From Phellopilus nigrolimitatus (lineage: Eukaryota > Basidiomycota > Agaricomycetes > Hymenochaetales > Hymenochaetaceae): a stretch of DNA of 32,307 bases. The translations under genes and the position numbers were made by a program. The stretch covers positions 1-32,307 of the forward strand of contig JAJOHG010000292.1 of assembly GCA_021029095.1 (NCBI GenBank), given 5' to 3'. This document shows, piece after piece, positions 1-9,643 of this stretch. The notes beneath the pieces were generated by a model, which made no database searches, had not been told where the DNA came from, and saw only the letters and a program-made list of their open reading frames with translations. Position 1 is the first letter of the stretch; the number at the start of each line of letters is the position of its first letter.

Positions 1-1
1 T

Positions 2-1011
2 CTCCCCGCCTCCGCCGCGCCGCCACTTTCCGCGCGGCAGAGCGTCGACACGAGCGCGCACTGCGGGCAATGGGACACCGTCGCCGCCGGCGGGTATGAG
101 CTGCTGCTCGACCAGTGGGGCATCAGCGGCGCGTCCGGCGCGCAGTGCGCGCACATCGCGTCGCTCGCGGGCGCGACGGTCGCGTGGAGCACGAACTGGA
201 CGTGGGCCGGCGGCAGCGGCGTGAAGACGTTCACGGACATGCAGCTCAACACGGGCCTCGGCAAGCAGCTCAGCGCGATCTCCAGCATGCCCGTGAGCGC
301 TTCTGTCCCTTCTCCTTGGTGGAGCTGATGTTTCTTTTGAAAATCTGTTGCGAATCCCAGACGACCTGGGACTGGTCGTACAGCCTTTCAAGCTCGGCCG
401 TCGCGGACGTCGCATACGACCTCTTCACCGCAAACTCGCCGACCGGCGCGAACGTCAACGAGATCATGATCTGGATGGCCAACTATAACGCCGGGCCCAT
501 CTCCGCGACGTACGGCTCCGACGGCCAGCCGGTTCCCATCGCGTCGAGCATCAGCCTCGGTGGACACTCGTGGTATGCATCTGCAATCTCCTATTGTATA
601 AATAATGAGAATGGCGAATTGCGAATTGCGCTAACCCTGCGACGTCCGAAGGAACTTATACTTCGGATCGAACGGCGCGAACAACGTATATTCATTCCTC
701 CCCTCGAGCGGCACCATCACTGGTTTCAGTGCTGATATCAACGATTTTTTAACCGTAAGTCATCCGAGTCCTCCCTTTCTGAAGAAAACATGGATGGCGA
801 TACTGAGTGTATAACCAGTACCTCACGTCGGAACAGGGGGTGAGCACCTCGCAGTATCTGGTGACCGCGCAGGCTGGTACGGAGCCCACGTCCGGAACTG
901 GCACCCTGACGACGTAAGCTCGTTTCTCCTGAGATCCTGAATTGGTAAAGAAAGCAATGCTGACTGCGATCTGCCTGGAACAGAACGGCGTACAGTCTTG
1001 CCATCAACTAG
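2..1011 (+). CDS. GH12 endo-beta-1,4-glucanase / xyloglucanase, 5' end cut off by the window
   Basis: Secreted glycoside hydrolase of family 12, which cleaves internal beta-1,4-glucosidic bonds of cellulose or xyloglucan outside the cell. Spliced model: 2..292, 361..572, 652..754, 819..913, 984..1011, giving 242 residues with every junction in frame. The visible N-terminus ([13 protein letters not shown]) looks like the end of a signal peptide and pro-region, so only about 15-20 residues are missing. Family landmarks: CGQWDTV, the EIMIW block with the presumed nucleophile Glu131 (numbered from the first visible codon), [11 protein letters not shown], and QAGTEPTSG with the presumed acid/base Glu224. 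The end [12 protein letters not shown] is typical of GH12. A TAA at 915-917 would stop translation seven residues early, but a GTAAGC donor at 914 splices past it. The family is firm; cellulose versus xyloglucan preference cannot be read from the sequence. Confidence 0.93.
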
Positions 1012-1453
1012 CTGAAAACTAGATCTATTCTTTTCCTCATCTGTCGCCTGTAGTTGAGCTACTTTTTTGTGGGATGAAAATGAGTTATTTTCAGAACGCT
1101 AAGATTCGAACGGCCCACCTCGAAGGTTCAGGGAGTCGTCAGCCGGTTATTTCGAGACCCTGATGCCTCAGAGTGCTCCATGTTTCATACACGGGAGCGT
1201 GTGCGTAGTGGGGTATCAGGAGATGCGGCGGCCGTGGTGTGCGTCCGATGACGAGACACACGATCCTATACATATCTCCTGCTCTTTGTGCCCGCATTGT
1301 TTGATAGAAGAGTCGCCTCGACAGCCCGTTCACATGAAGTGAGATTTCAAACATAAGACTTTTTGCAGGCGGTTTGCTTTCTTTCTTTTTCGTAACCGAA
1401 GGTGGGGACAGATTAAGATTGAACCTAAACCTGGAATTTAGCATTTTCCAGGA

Positions 1454-1464
1454 TACGTCATGAC
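1454..1464 (+). promoter_or_regulatory. CRE-like motif TACGTCATGAC upstream of paralogue A
   Basis: The 11-base string TACGTCATGAC lies about 130 bp upstream of the paralogue A start. The same string is at 3088-3098, about the same distance upstream of paralogue B. It contains the ACGTCA half of a cAMP-response/ATF site, a known bZIP target. Preservation in both promoters of a diverged gene pair suggests function; which factor binds is unknown. Confidence 0.5.
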
Positions 1465-1534
1465 GCTACCCGGGCGCCGATCCAGGCCGATCCCTCGTCA
1501 TGATTCAATATCGCGTCCTGCTCCTCAACCCACC

Positions 1535-1555
1535 TCTACTTAAGGACTCGGTTCG
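1535..1555 (+). promoter_or_regulatory. Core promoter element of paralogue A (TACTTAAGGAC type)
   Basis: CTCTACTTAAGGACTCGGTTCG sits about 60 bp upstream of the ATG at 1596. It matches the B promoter at about 3161-3181 (CTCTACTTAAGGACCCGATTCG) apart from two substitutions. The TACTTAA core resembles a degenerate TATA box at a normal distance for a fungal start site. The minus-strand transporter at the right end has a similar TACTTAAATCC about 50-60 bp upstream of its start. Confidence 0.5.
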
Positions 1556-1595
1556 ACATGTAACATCCCATCAACGCAAAGTGCCAAAATAAACA

Positions 1596-2516
1596 ATGGC
1601 GGCAACAACGACGACGACGCAGACCAGCACCCCCAACGGGACCTCCGGGCCAACCACGGCAGGCACACCTTCACAAAATGGTACGGACGGCGCCCAAGGA
1701 GCGACTCCTTCGCAGACTAACGCTCCGCCGCAGGCCCAGTCCCCAAGCCAGGCAGAGCCTGGAAGCGACAAAGCGGAAGACGCGCCGAGCGCGGCGCCCA
1801 AGGACACGGAACCTGAGGGCGGGTACCCCAAGCAGCTGCACTCGGGCAAGGTCGGCCTCGGGCCGAACTACAAACAGCAGAACAGCGCGGTGGGTCTAGT
1901 TTACAGCTTTCAACCAGCTGTTTGACTGACCGGATCCGTGATTTTTAGGGGTTTACTGAACAGCTGCAGGGCCTGAAAGAGGAGATCAAGGGCTCCCTCA
2001 CGCACAACCCCGAGCTCAAGCACGCGGGTAAAGATCGCAGGACGGGTGAGCTGAAGCGGAGGGAACACGAGAAGGTGGGCTCGCAATTTATTTATTTATT
2101 TTCCCACTTCAGACTGATAGTGAATGACTTGACCGCAGGACCAAAGCATCGACCCCTTCAAAGCCGAGTCGAAAAAGAGCGATACAGAGAGCAAAGACGA
2201 TGCACCGTCCGAGGAGGCGCCTACGAAGAAGGCAGAGACAGAGACTGGTAAGCCCTTCTCAATAATGTGTTCATTATTCTCAGGTCTAAAACAATTCTTT
2301 GCTTACTAGGAACGACGTCCACGCCAGAGGCCCACCCGACCGAAAAGGGCAAATACGAGCAGGCGGCTAGCGTCCAGCCCGAGGTCAAAAGGCCGTCGAA
2401 CGAGGAGCAAGAGGCGCACTCTGACGCGCCGACTGGTAAGCGGTCACTAGTGACTTTAATTTTATTGCATCGCTGATCAAGATGGCATCTTCTTGCGCGT
2501 AGCCGAAGTAAAGTAG
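1596..2516 (+). CDS. Paralogue A: disordered, charged protein of unknown function
   Basis: Five exons: 1596..1889, 1949..2074, 2139..2247, 2310..2435, 2503..2516; 222 residues. The N-terminal ~75 residues are Thr/Ser/Gln/Pro-rich and probably disordered. A conserved block follows: EGGYPKQLHSGKVGLGPNY, then LQGLKEEIKGSLTHNPELKHAGKDRRTGELKRREHEK, then DPFK. Next come an acidic stretch (KKSDTESKDDAPSEE) and HPTEKGKYEQAASVQPE. No signal peptide, membrane segment or catalytic motif is seen. The repeated K-G-x-L-K-E/T-G-E-L-K pattern recalls small stress or LEA/CsbD-like hydrophilic proteins only loosely. Proteins with the GGYPxQxHxGKxxxGPxY and LxGLKEExKG blocks are, from memory, common uncharacterised Agaricomycete proteins. 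The start at 1596 agrees with the paralogue. The last exon adds only four codons and the stop, as the homologous short last exon in B supports. Confidence 0.85.
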
Positions 2517-3218
2517 ACTGGCAATTGCCTCTTGGCTGAATGTGCAGCAGACCAATGCGCGTATAACCATATACTTGTTCCGTTGAGATGTCGTTCCGAT
2601 CTTCCTGTCCAGTCTGAATAACGAGAATGCTGAAGACTCGACCGAGGCACACCCAGACTTTATATCAGTATGTATGTTTGACAACTGAAAGTCTGCTCAA
2701 TAATGTCATTTGTGCAGCTATGATTTATATGGCGCATAAGTGTCTATAATTGAGTCGAGATCAAGACAAGGCGAGGAAGGACATGGGAGGGAAATAGTGG
2801 AGTAGTACAAGTTATAAGTACATGTACATGTACGTGTAGTACATGAAAGAGGTTCAGTGCAGTGCTTGCCCCATTCTTGATTCATTTTCTTGTAAGGGAA
2901 TAGGATGACGTTATGTACATACTCTGCCTATGGTGGAGAGAAACCAAATATTAGTCTTGCATGAACCAAATCTTCCGACGATTCAGAAATATTGTAGAGG
3001 CAAAGGCTTACGAAGTTCAGGATAGGCTTGAATAGGGAATTTCACATTTGGCCTCCGATCTAAAAATAGGAGCACCATCCACCGAGGTACGTCATGACAT
3101 CACCACTACGCCGCGTTGAAGTCATCCATTGCGTCCTCTCAGTCCACCTCTTCAGCTAGGCTCTACTTAAGGACCCGATTCGCCATGTAGCACCCTTCCA
3201 CCAACGCATACACACATA
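2517..3218. other. Intergenic between paralogues A and B
   Basis: Contains the A 3' flank and the B promoter. A perfect 16-bp palindrome built from GTACAT/ATGTAC units lies at 2818-2833 in the 3' flank. The stretch from 3088 repeats the promoter architecture of A. No coding potential is recognised. Confidence 0.6.
3088..3181 (+). promoter_or_regulatory. Promoter of paralogue B, homologous to promoter of A
   Basis: TACGTCATGAC at 3088-3098 and the TACTTAAGGAC-type element at about 3161-3181 keep the order and nearly the spacing seen upstream of paralogue A. Sequence between them has diverged, so the motifs stand out as conserved islands left from the tandem duplication. Confidence 0.5.
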
Positions 3219-4262
3219 ATGTCAGCAACAACGCAGCAGCCTCTCCAGAACACCCCGCAGCCGTACAGCTCGCAGGCGCACAACGCGTCCAGCACGTCCG
3301 ACTCCGAGTCCAGCTTCCCGCCGACAGACTCCCAGACGAGCGTCCCCAAGTTCAACGGTGCGGCCCACGACCAGGACTCCACCCAATCGCAAACGAGCAC
3401 ACCGTCGCAGTCCCAGACCCCGAGCCAGGGCACCCGGAGCAAGACCCAGGCTGCCGGCGCCGCATCCAAGAAGGGCAAGGACGAGGGCTACGTCGAGCCC
3501 GCAGAGGACGAGGGTGGCGCCGCCCGCGGCACGGGCACTGGCGCCGGCGACGCGCCGCCAGTGGAGCCCGAGGGTGGCTACCCCGAGCAGCGGCACGCCG
3601 GCAAGCTCGACGGTCCCGGTCCCGAGTACAACCAGAGAAACCGCGCGGTGAGTCCGACATGCCTTTCCCGCCGTGCAGACTCGCTGACTGCCTGACCTGT
3701 GATTTGGCAGACGATGGGTGACAAGTTGCAGGGCTTGAAGGAGGAGGTCAAGGGCACTATCAAGCGCGACCCGCAGCTCAAGGGGACGGGCAAGGAGCGC
3801 ATGACGGGCGAGCTGAAGCGGAAGGAGCGCCAGAAGGTGGGCTTCCGATCATTCTTCGTGTTTGTTGCTTGCAAATTAAAGGCGAGACATTTTTTACAGG
3901 AGGATGTCAACCCTTTCGATAACGTAGACGATGACGCTGGCGACAAGAAGAGCGAGGGCGATGATGCACCGTCCGAAGACACATCGACGCATATATCCAA
4001 GACCGAAACCGGTATGCACACGCATCCCAAAGTGTTTGATACAGTCTTCAAAACCTTCATTGTTTTTCAGGTTTGACGGACGCTCCGGCGGCGCACCCTA
4101 CTGAGAAAGGGCGCGAGGAGCAAGCGGCTAGCATCCGTCCCGAAGGCAAGGGCGCGTCGGGCCAAGAGAAGAAGGCGCGCTCCAATGCGTCGAACGGTAC
4201 GTGCTCAGCATTCTTGACTGCATTGTGTTGCTGATAGTATTGTCATGCTGCGCGTAGCGTGA
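3219..4262 (+). CDS. Paralogue B: tandem copy of the disordered, charged protein
   Basis: Five exons: 3219..3647, 3711..3836, 3900..4011, 4071..4196, 4258..4262; 265 residues. Same architecture as the upstream gene: long Ser/Thr/Gln/Pro-rich disordered N-terminus (~110 residues, longer than in A), then EGGYPEQRHAGKLDGPGPEY, LQGLKEEVKGTIKRDPQLKGTGKERMTGELKRKERQK, NPFD, an acidic DDDAGDKKSEGDDAPSED segment, and AHPTEKGREEQAASIRPEGKG. Exons 2 and 4 are exactly 126 nt in both genes and exon 3 is 112 versus 109 nt with the same phases, so this is a tandem duplication. The final coding exon has only five bases (CG TGA). Function is unknown. Constraint sits in the GKxxGPxY and GLKEExKG blocks, while the N-terminal tails evolve freely. 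Confidence 0.85.
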
Positions 4263-4562
4263 ACTGTTGGTAGCGGTGCTGGAGTCAGCACGGACGGTTT
4301 AGATAAAACCATGGAATGAGACTGCAGTATACTGTAATCAGTGTAATTTCCTTGTAATCTACATGTAGACTCGTTCAATCACAACTTGTTCACGGACAAA
4401 ATGGTGACCCGACAATGTGTGACATATTACGTATTTGTGACAAGCGGTAGCGCGCACACTGGACGCGTCACCGCTGCAGCGGGTACGCGTCTCGTCTGTC
4501 CATCCTAATACTTCCTTTCCCCTCCACCTTTTTCTCGCTCGTCCCCTTACAACTCTACAGCC
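4263..4562. other. Intergenic: B 3' flank and PUP3 promoter
   Basis: Tail-to-head spacing of 300 bp. CT-rich tracts just before the PUP3 start (about 4500-4560) are typical of fungal core promoters. No specific site is assigned. Confidence 0.5.
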
Positions 4563-5437
4563 ATGGTGAGTGCATAAACTCCTCAAAAATGCTTCCGTTG
4601 GTCATGTACGGTTATTCAGTCTATCATGGAACTTAACGGCGGCTCGGTGGTGGCCATGGTTGGCAAGGACTGTGTTGCCATCGCCTCCGACCTCCGCCTC
4701 GGGAACCAGGCACTTACAATTGCATGCAACCACGAGAAGGTGTGCAGAGGCAACCCTATGAACGACGTGCATTGACTAAGCGACGTGCTCTCAGGTCTTC
4801 CCTGTAACAGACCGAATATACTTGGGCCTCCCGGGCCTCGCTACCGACGTCGCAACGCTGTGCGTACTCCGCGCAATCGTCTCTCCTCCCTCCCAGCTGA
4901 CCGAGCTCCAAAAAATGCATGCAGCCGCGAACGCTTCCGGTACCGCGTGAACATGTACACGATCAAGGAGGAGCGCGAGATCACGCCGGAGACGTTCGCG
5001 CGGCTCGTCTCCTCGACGCTGTACGAGAAGCGCTTCGGGCCGTACTTCGTCGAGCCCGTCGTCGCGGGGCTCTCGAGGGGCGCGACGGGCGCCGTGCAGC
5101 CGTTCATCGCCGCGACGGACCTCATCGGGTGCCTCAACTTCGCGAAGGACTTCGTCGTGAGCGGCACGGCGAGCGACAAGCTCTTCGGTGTCGCGGAGGG
5201 CCTGTGGGAGCCGGACCTGGAGCCCGAGGACCTGTTCGAGACGATCAGCCAGACGCTCCTCAATGCGGTCGACCGCGACGCGTTCTCGGGCTGGGGCGCA
5301 GTGGTGCATCTTATGTGCGTGGTCTTCTGTTCTTTCGTTCTGTTCATTTTTTTTGGAGGCTGGCGATGTTGACTCAGGGACCGTATAGTACATATGACAA
5401 AGTGATCACGCGCACGCTAAAGGGGCGGATGGACTAG
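4563..5437 (+). CDS. PUP3: 20S proteasome subunit beta-3
   Basis: Non-catalytic beta-3 subunit of the 20S proteasome core, part of the two inner heptameric rings that degrade ubiquitinated proteins in cytosol and nucleus. Exons: 4563..4565, 4620..4739, 4795..4859, 4925..5314, 5389..5437; 208 residues, close to the roughly 205 usual for the subunit. Landmarks in order: [130 protein letters not shown] and KVITRTLKGRMD. There is no propeptide and no N-terminal catalytic Thr, as expected for beta-3. The first exon is only the start codon: ATG is followed at once by GTGAGT. The exon 3/4 junction (CT|GTGCGT..GCAG|C) and the last junction (AT|GTGCGT..TATAG|T) were chosen because they restore the family sequence. 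Confidence 0.95.
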
Positions 5438-6342
5438 CTTGCGGCTCGACGACACTCAGAAATTTGTTTTGTACTCTGCACGCTTGTTTCAATGCATTTT
5501 CCCTTTGATCTGTGTTTGTATCCCGATGCCTCAACGTACAGGCGCTCGCGTTCAAAAGCTCAAGCACCCACAACCAGCGCTTTGTCCTTGGTTTTTTTTT
5601 GTTTTGACTGGATCCGCCGTAAGTGAAAATGATCAGCCTCAAGCTCAAAACCCAACCCATCATCCTATTCCGAAGTACGTACCTCCCTTTTTATCCTCCC
5701 TTTTTCGCTCCGCCGCTAATTCCCCTTAGCTCTTGCATTAGACGTATGTACGTGTACGCTCTCCCGGAGGCGTTGTCCACTATGGTGCCCTTCCCACCCT
5801 CTTTTTTTATCCCTGAAATAAAAGAGGGAAGGGAAAAAAAAGACTCTGGCTCTTCATGTTCATCGACTACTCCTTAGTAATCATGCACAGAAACCGTCAT
5901 GCATCGCGAGTGATTTCGATTACCGCCCGTCGTTCCCGCGGGACCACGAGCCTGATGGTGTTTGACGCACCCTCTGCGCCTTAGTTGCGTGTTGGAGGAA
6001 GGTTCGGCCAGTGCACTCTAGACCGTGTCTCTTGCTTATTTTTGCTTCTTGTCGATTCTCCCTTTCAATACCTAAGCAAATCGCCGAGTTTGAAAGGCTG
6101 ACACAGACGCAGCTTGATACAGATTAGGCCATGTATATGCCATCGAGTCGATAGATGCTACATCGGTGAAGTTCGGCTATATCCGAAGGATCGACGCCAG
6201 CGTCGATCCCTGGGAATTCTGAGTCTTATCACGCCGGCCACCCAGCATTCGAGTTCCCTCGCTCCTTATCTACTTCTTTCTGTCCCATTGACTACCATCT
6301 AGCTGCCGTACCATTACGCGAGCTTGAAGAAAGCGAAAAGGT
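5438..6342. other. Intergenic: PUP3 3' flank and upstream region of the deacetylase gene
   Basis: About 900 bp without a recognised gene. Short open frames here have no recognisable content. Poly-T/poly-A tracts and an imperfect inverted repeat at 5788-5834 are the only structures noted. Confidence 0.5.
5788..5834. repeat. Imperfect inverted repeat around a T-rich/A-rich stem
   Basis: CCCTCTTTT (5797-5805) pairs exactly with AAAAGAGGG (5820-5828). Outer CCTTCCC/GGGAAGG parts extend the match with a two-base bulge. It could be a 3'-end structure of the PUP3 transcript or chance in polypyrimidine sequence. Confidence 0.4.
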
Positions 6343-8245
6343 ATGCCTCGCCAGGTCCTTATCGGGTTCGGAGTTGACGTCGACGCGGTGGCGGGCTGGT
6401 GAGCTTCTGCTGGCTTTAAAGCATATATATGCGGCCGAGAACTAACCATATTCCACGTATGCTCGTCCTTGTCCTCGTACATATCTCAGGCTCGGCTCGT
6501 ACGGGGGCGAGAATTCTCCGGGCGACATTTCTCGCGTGCGTCGACGTTATCTTCGCGCTTACTTGGATGAGACGCAGAGGCGCTGACGCTGAAATCGTCG
6601 CTCGCTGTAACGATGACCACAGGGCATGTATGCAGGCGAGGTCGGCGTGCCGCGCCTCCTGAAGCTCTTTGCAAAGTACAACATCAAAACGACGTGGTTC
6701 ATTCCAGGTGCTTAACCACATCCTTTTTGAAAAATTTGGATGTCTACATCTTTATCCCTTACTTGAATATCTGATTGACTATTTCGGCTCTATAAAAACA
6801 ATATCTGTATAGGACACAGCCTAGAGACTTTCCCAGAGCAGATGGCTGCGGTGCGCGACGCTGGACATGAGATGTAAGTATGCATACAAATACGGTATAC
6901 GCCCTGCATGTCCTGCAGGCTTACAATGACTACCTATTTAGCGGGCTCCACGGTTATTCTCACGAGGTATGTTGATTCCTTATTGCACTTATTTTAACTC
7001 GGATTTAGTTTTAATTTCATAACGCTCGCAGAATCCCATTTCGATGAGCCTGGAGCAGCAGAAGGACATCCTCGACCACACGTTCGATCTGCTCACCGCT
7101 TTCAACAACGGCGTGCCTCCGAAGGGCAGCGTCGCGCCGTGGTGGGAGACGAGCAAGGAGGGCACGGACCTGCTTCTTGACAAGGGGATCGAATACGGTA
7201 CGCGAAAAAACGCTGACCCTTAACGCTACATATCCTCTCACCTGGCTTGAATGGTTTCTGTTTCGATACAAAGACCACTCGAACATGGCGCACGAGTACG
7301 TTTTCCTGGAAACAAGTTTCCCGAACTTCTTGCCCGAAGCTATTGATTGGGCAGTTCGCAGGCATACTACCTCCGCGACGAAGACACCTGGACGAAGATC
7401 GACTACGGCGCGAAGGCGCAGACGTGGATGAAGCCCCTGAAGCGCGGAAATCCCACAGGCCTGGTCGAGATTCCGGGTAACTGGTGAGCACCATGTCATT
7501 CCGTTGGCAGTAGCCTCGAGATTTGTCTTGACAAGTTTTGTCTTTTACTTTACTTGACAATGAAGGTACTTGGACGACCTGCCTCCCATGATGTACGCGC
7601 CTCTCACTCCTTCCCTTTGCGTCTGCCAATGCTGAAGTCCCACCTGTTCGCAAGGTTCATTAAAGCAAGCTCCAACTCCCACGGCTGGGTGCGCACCACC
7701 GAACGGCCATCACTCACCTTAGCGATAACAACTCTGAACACATTTGCAGGTTAATACTCGGGATGTAGAGGACCTCTGGAAGGACACCTTCTCGTACTGC
7801 TATCGGTAGGCTCTTTTCTTGACTCTCCCCTCTTTATTCTCCGTGCACGTTGAAGGATTTAACTGACAAGTGTGCTTCGATACGACAGCGAGGAGGAAGA
7901 CTTCATCTTCCCCATCACAATCCACCCAGACGTCAGCGGGTGCATCCTCCTTTCACATTGCTACCGCATTACTCTCGAGTCTTACCCTTTCTTGTTTTCT
8001 CTCCTTGTGCTTATCATTTTTAGCCGCCCACACGTTCTTCTCATGCTGGTGCGTCTCCGTAAAACGCAACTCAACTAGTGAAACCCTGACTCGCAATTCC
8101 ATCTCATCAACAGGAACGCTTCATCGAGTGGATAAATACGCATGAGCACATTCAATGGGTACCGATGATTGAGATGTCGAACGCGTTTCGAACGAGGAAC
8201 AGACCTGTTGTGGGCGCGCGTATGCCTGCGGGGTTCCAGGAGTAG
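6343..8245 (+). CDS. Polysaccharide deacetylase family protein (NodB fold)
   Basis: Metal-dependent carbohydrate-esterase-4-like hydrolase, similar in layout to the bacterial PgdA group with an N-terminal DVD motif. Fourteen exons: 6343..6398, 6490..6535, 6623..6707, 6813..6873, 6942..6966, 7032..7197, 7274..7295, 7355..7483, 7566..7592, 7655..7688, 7750..7805, 7889..7939, 8024..8048, 8114..8245; 304 residues with all phases consistent. Motifs: [18 protein letters not shown] (Asp12, Asp14), [36 protein letters not shown] (His86 and His90, the usual metal pair), [87 protein letters not shown]. No signal peptide is seen, which suggests an intracellular enzyme. True substrate is unknown; relatives include enzymes acting on small amides or ureides as well as glycans. 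Several exons are only 22-27 nt. Confidence 0.92.
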
Positions 8246-8614
8246 TAGCGGCAACCTGGGCAAGAAATGAGAAAAGGTATGACAAGTATTTCTTTCAATA
8301 ACTTACTTGGTGTCTGAATGTAGATTAATGTAGCGATGTTTGGGGGGCACAATTTGTAATGATTCAGATGCCTTTTGATCTAGGAGTATCTCGTCGGAAC
8401 GCCAATTAAATATGACTTTGAAGCTCAACTTATTCTCAGACTTCGATGATGACGGTACTTGTGGCTATGCCATTGATCGGCCGTTCTCTACGACCGGAAT
8501 CCGACATTATGTTTTTTGATTTGATTTGATTCCGCGCTGCTTATCATTCTTTACACTCTTTACAGCCACAGATTGCAGATCTCTCAACCATTTACTTGAT
8601 CTGTTTTGTGCACA
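8246..8614. other. Intergenic after the deacetylase gene
   Basis: No coding signal is recognised. AT-rich short repeats (TTTGATTTGATTTGATT near 8515-8531) precede the doubtful small gene that follows. Confidence 0.5.
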
Positions 8615-9036
8615 ATGAGCGCAGCTACTACGTTTACAACCGTCCGTGCGATTCGGGCAGGCGGAAATATGCGATTACTCCCTGTAATACGATGCTCGCC
8701 AGGACTCAGGACTCAGCTCTTGCAATCAAAAGTGACGTATCGTCGGAAATGCGTGGTCATATCTTGTTTTCTTAGACACTGTTCGCAACCACTGTTCGCA
8801 ATTCCATTCCGTTAAGTGCGGACAAAGTGTCATCAGCGACATATGCATCTTCTAACGATCCATTTGGGGTTAGCTTTGGGGCTCGGACGTCGGGGTGTGT
8901 AAGGCAGATGGAAGACGGTCGATTTCTCGTAAGGAAACGCAGTTCTACGCGGAGTGTTTCAGGTAACAGTTCGGTCGCTTCCTTCGTTATCACTGCAGAC
9001 GAAAACTCACTGGCCACTGCAGATCTATACCGATAG
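8615..9036 (+). CDS. Possible small gene, unrecognised (doubtful)
   Basis: ATG at 8615 in a good context (CACAATGAGC) opens 39 codons rich in Arg, Ser and hydrophobics, resembling a mitochondrial targeting peptide. A GTGACG..TTCTTAG intron (8732..8775, only 44 nt) would join it in frame to 8776..9036, giving 125 residues. An alternative second intron (about 8963..9021) would shorten the end to DLYR. The second exon reads NDPFGVSFGARTSGCVRQMEDGRFLVRKRSSTRSVS. No family is recognised. The short intron and lack of homology make this a weak call; it may be a chance reading frame or a gene relic. Confidence 0.28.
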
Positions 9037-9643
9037 TTTCCCGATACTACACAGCATTTTTGCGCAATTTAACTGCATGCGGTATCGGATATACATCAAT
9101 ATCTGTTCTCTCCTTTTGACCAGACATTTTGAGCAGATGTAGCTTAGGTCGTCTACATTGACATGGTCAAGATAACACGCCGCTAGTCGGCGGACTTCTC
9201 ATATGTGGTCCTGTTCTCGCGCTCCCCTGTTTCTGCATGAGTTTTACTCACGGGCAAGAACTCTGTTCCTCATGGTCCGTCGTAACCAAAAGATATGCTC
9301 GAGTGGGCAAGTCATTCTATCTGTAGTTTTGGCCGAGCGTAGCCTTTCTTCGCGGAGCCGTGTGTTTTTTACGTTTACTTCGGTGACGCGGTCCATCAGA
9401 TACGTACGGCGTAGGACGGTAGTAAGTTCCCCGGAAGGATTGGAGCATCGAAATATGAGACATTGTCATCGTGTTTTGTACGTGAGCGTGAAGCATCAAT
9501 CCGCTAGTGGGCCACCCTGGAACTCTAATCTACTTCTCTATAAGTGTTGACTACAGGACTTGCAAAGGTCGATTCATGTCCCAACCGCTCGCTTTAGTGC
9601 TACCTCGGTATTTCTTACTCGGAAACACTTTTGAAGTCTTGTA
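9037..9643. other. Intergenic upstream of the DUF6533 gene
   Basis: Open frames here carry no recognisable protein features and no splice-consistent extension into the next gene. It presumably holds the DUF6533 promoter. Confidence 0.5.

Larger units (their letters stand above)
1012..1595. other. Intergenic: GH12 3' flank and promoter of paralogue A
   Basis: No credible coding exon is seen. The distal half carries the promoter motifs shared with the downstream paralogue (listed separately). The GH12 polyadenylation site is not identified. Confidence 0.6.

Noticed and set aside
915..917. In-frame TAA as the natural stop of the GH12 gene
   Set aside because: A GTAAGC donor overlaps it, and splicing to 984 gives the family's usual C-terminus TAYSLAIN followed by TAG.
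1090..1130. B-box-like GTTCGAATC on the minus strand, possible tRNA
   Set aside because: No A-box, acceptor stem or cloverleaf could be built around it.
2818..2833. 16-bp palindrome as a regulatory operator
   Set aside because: It is a simple GTACAT alternation in a 3' flank and could be chance low-complexity sequence.
5623..5877. Plus-strand open frame after PUP3
   Set aside because: Composition follows poly-T/poly-C tracts, with no homology and no splice-consistent partner exon.
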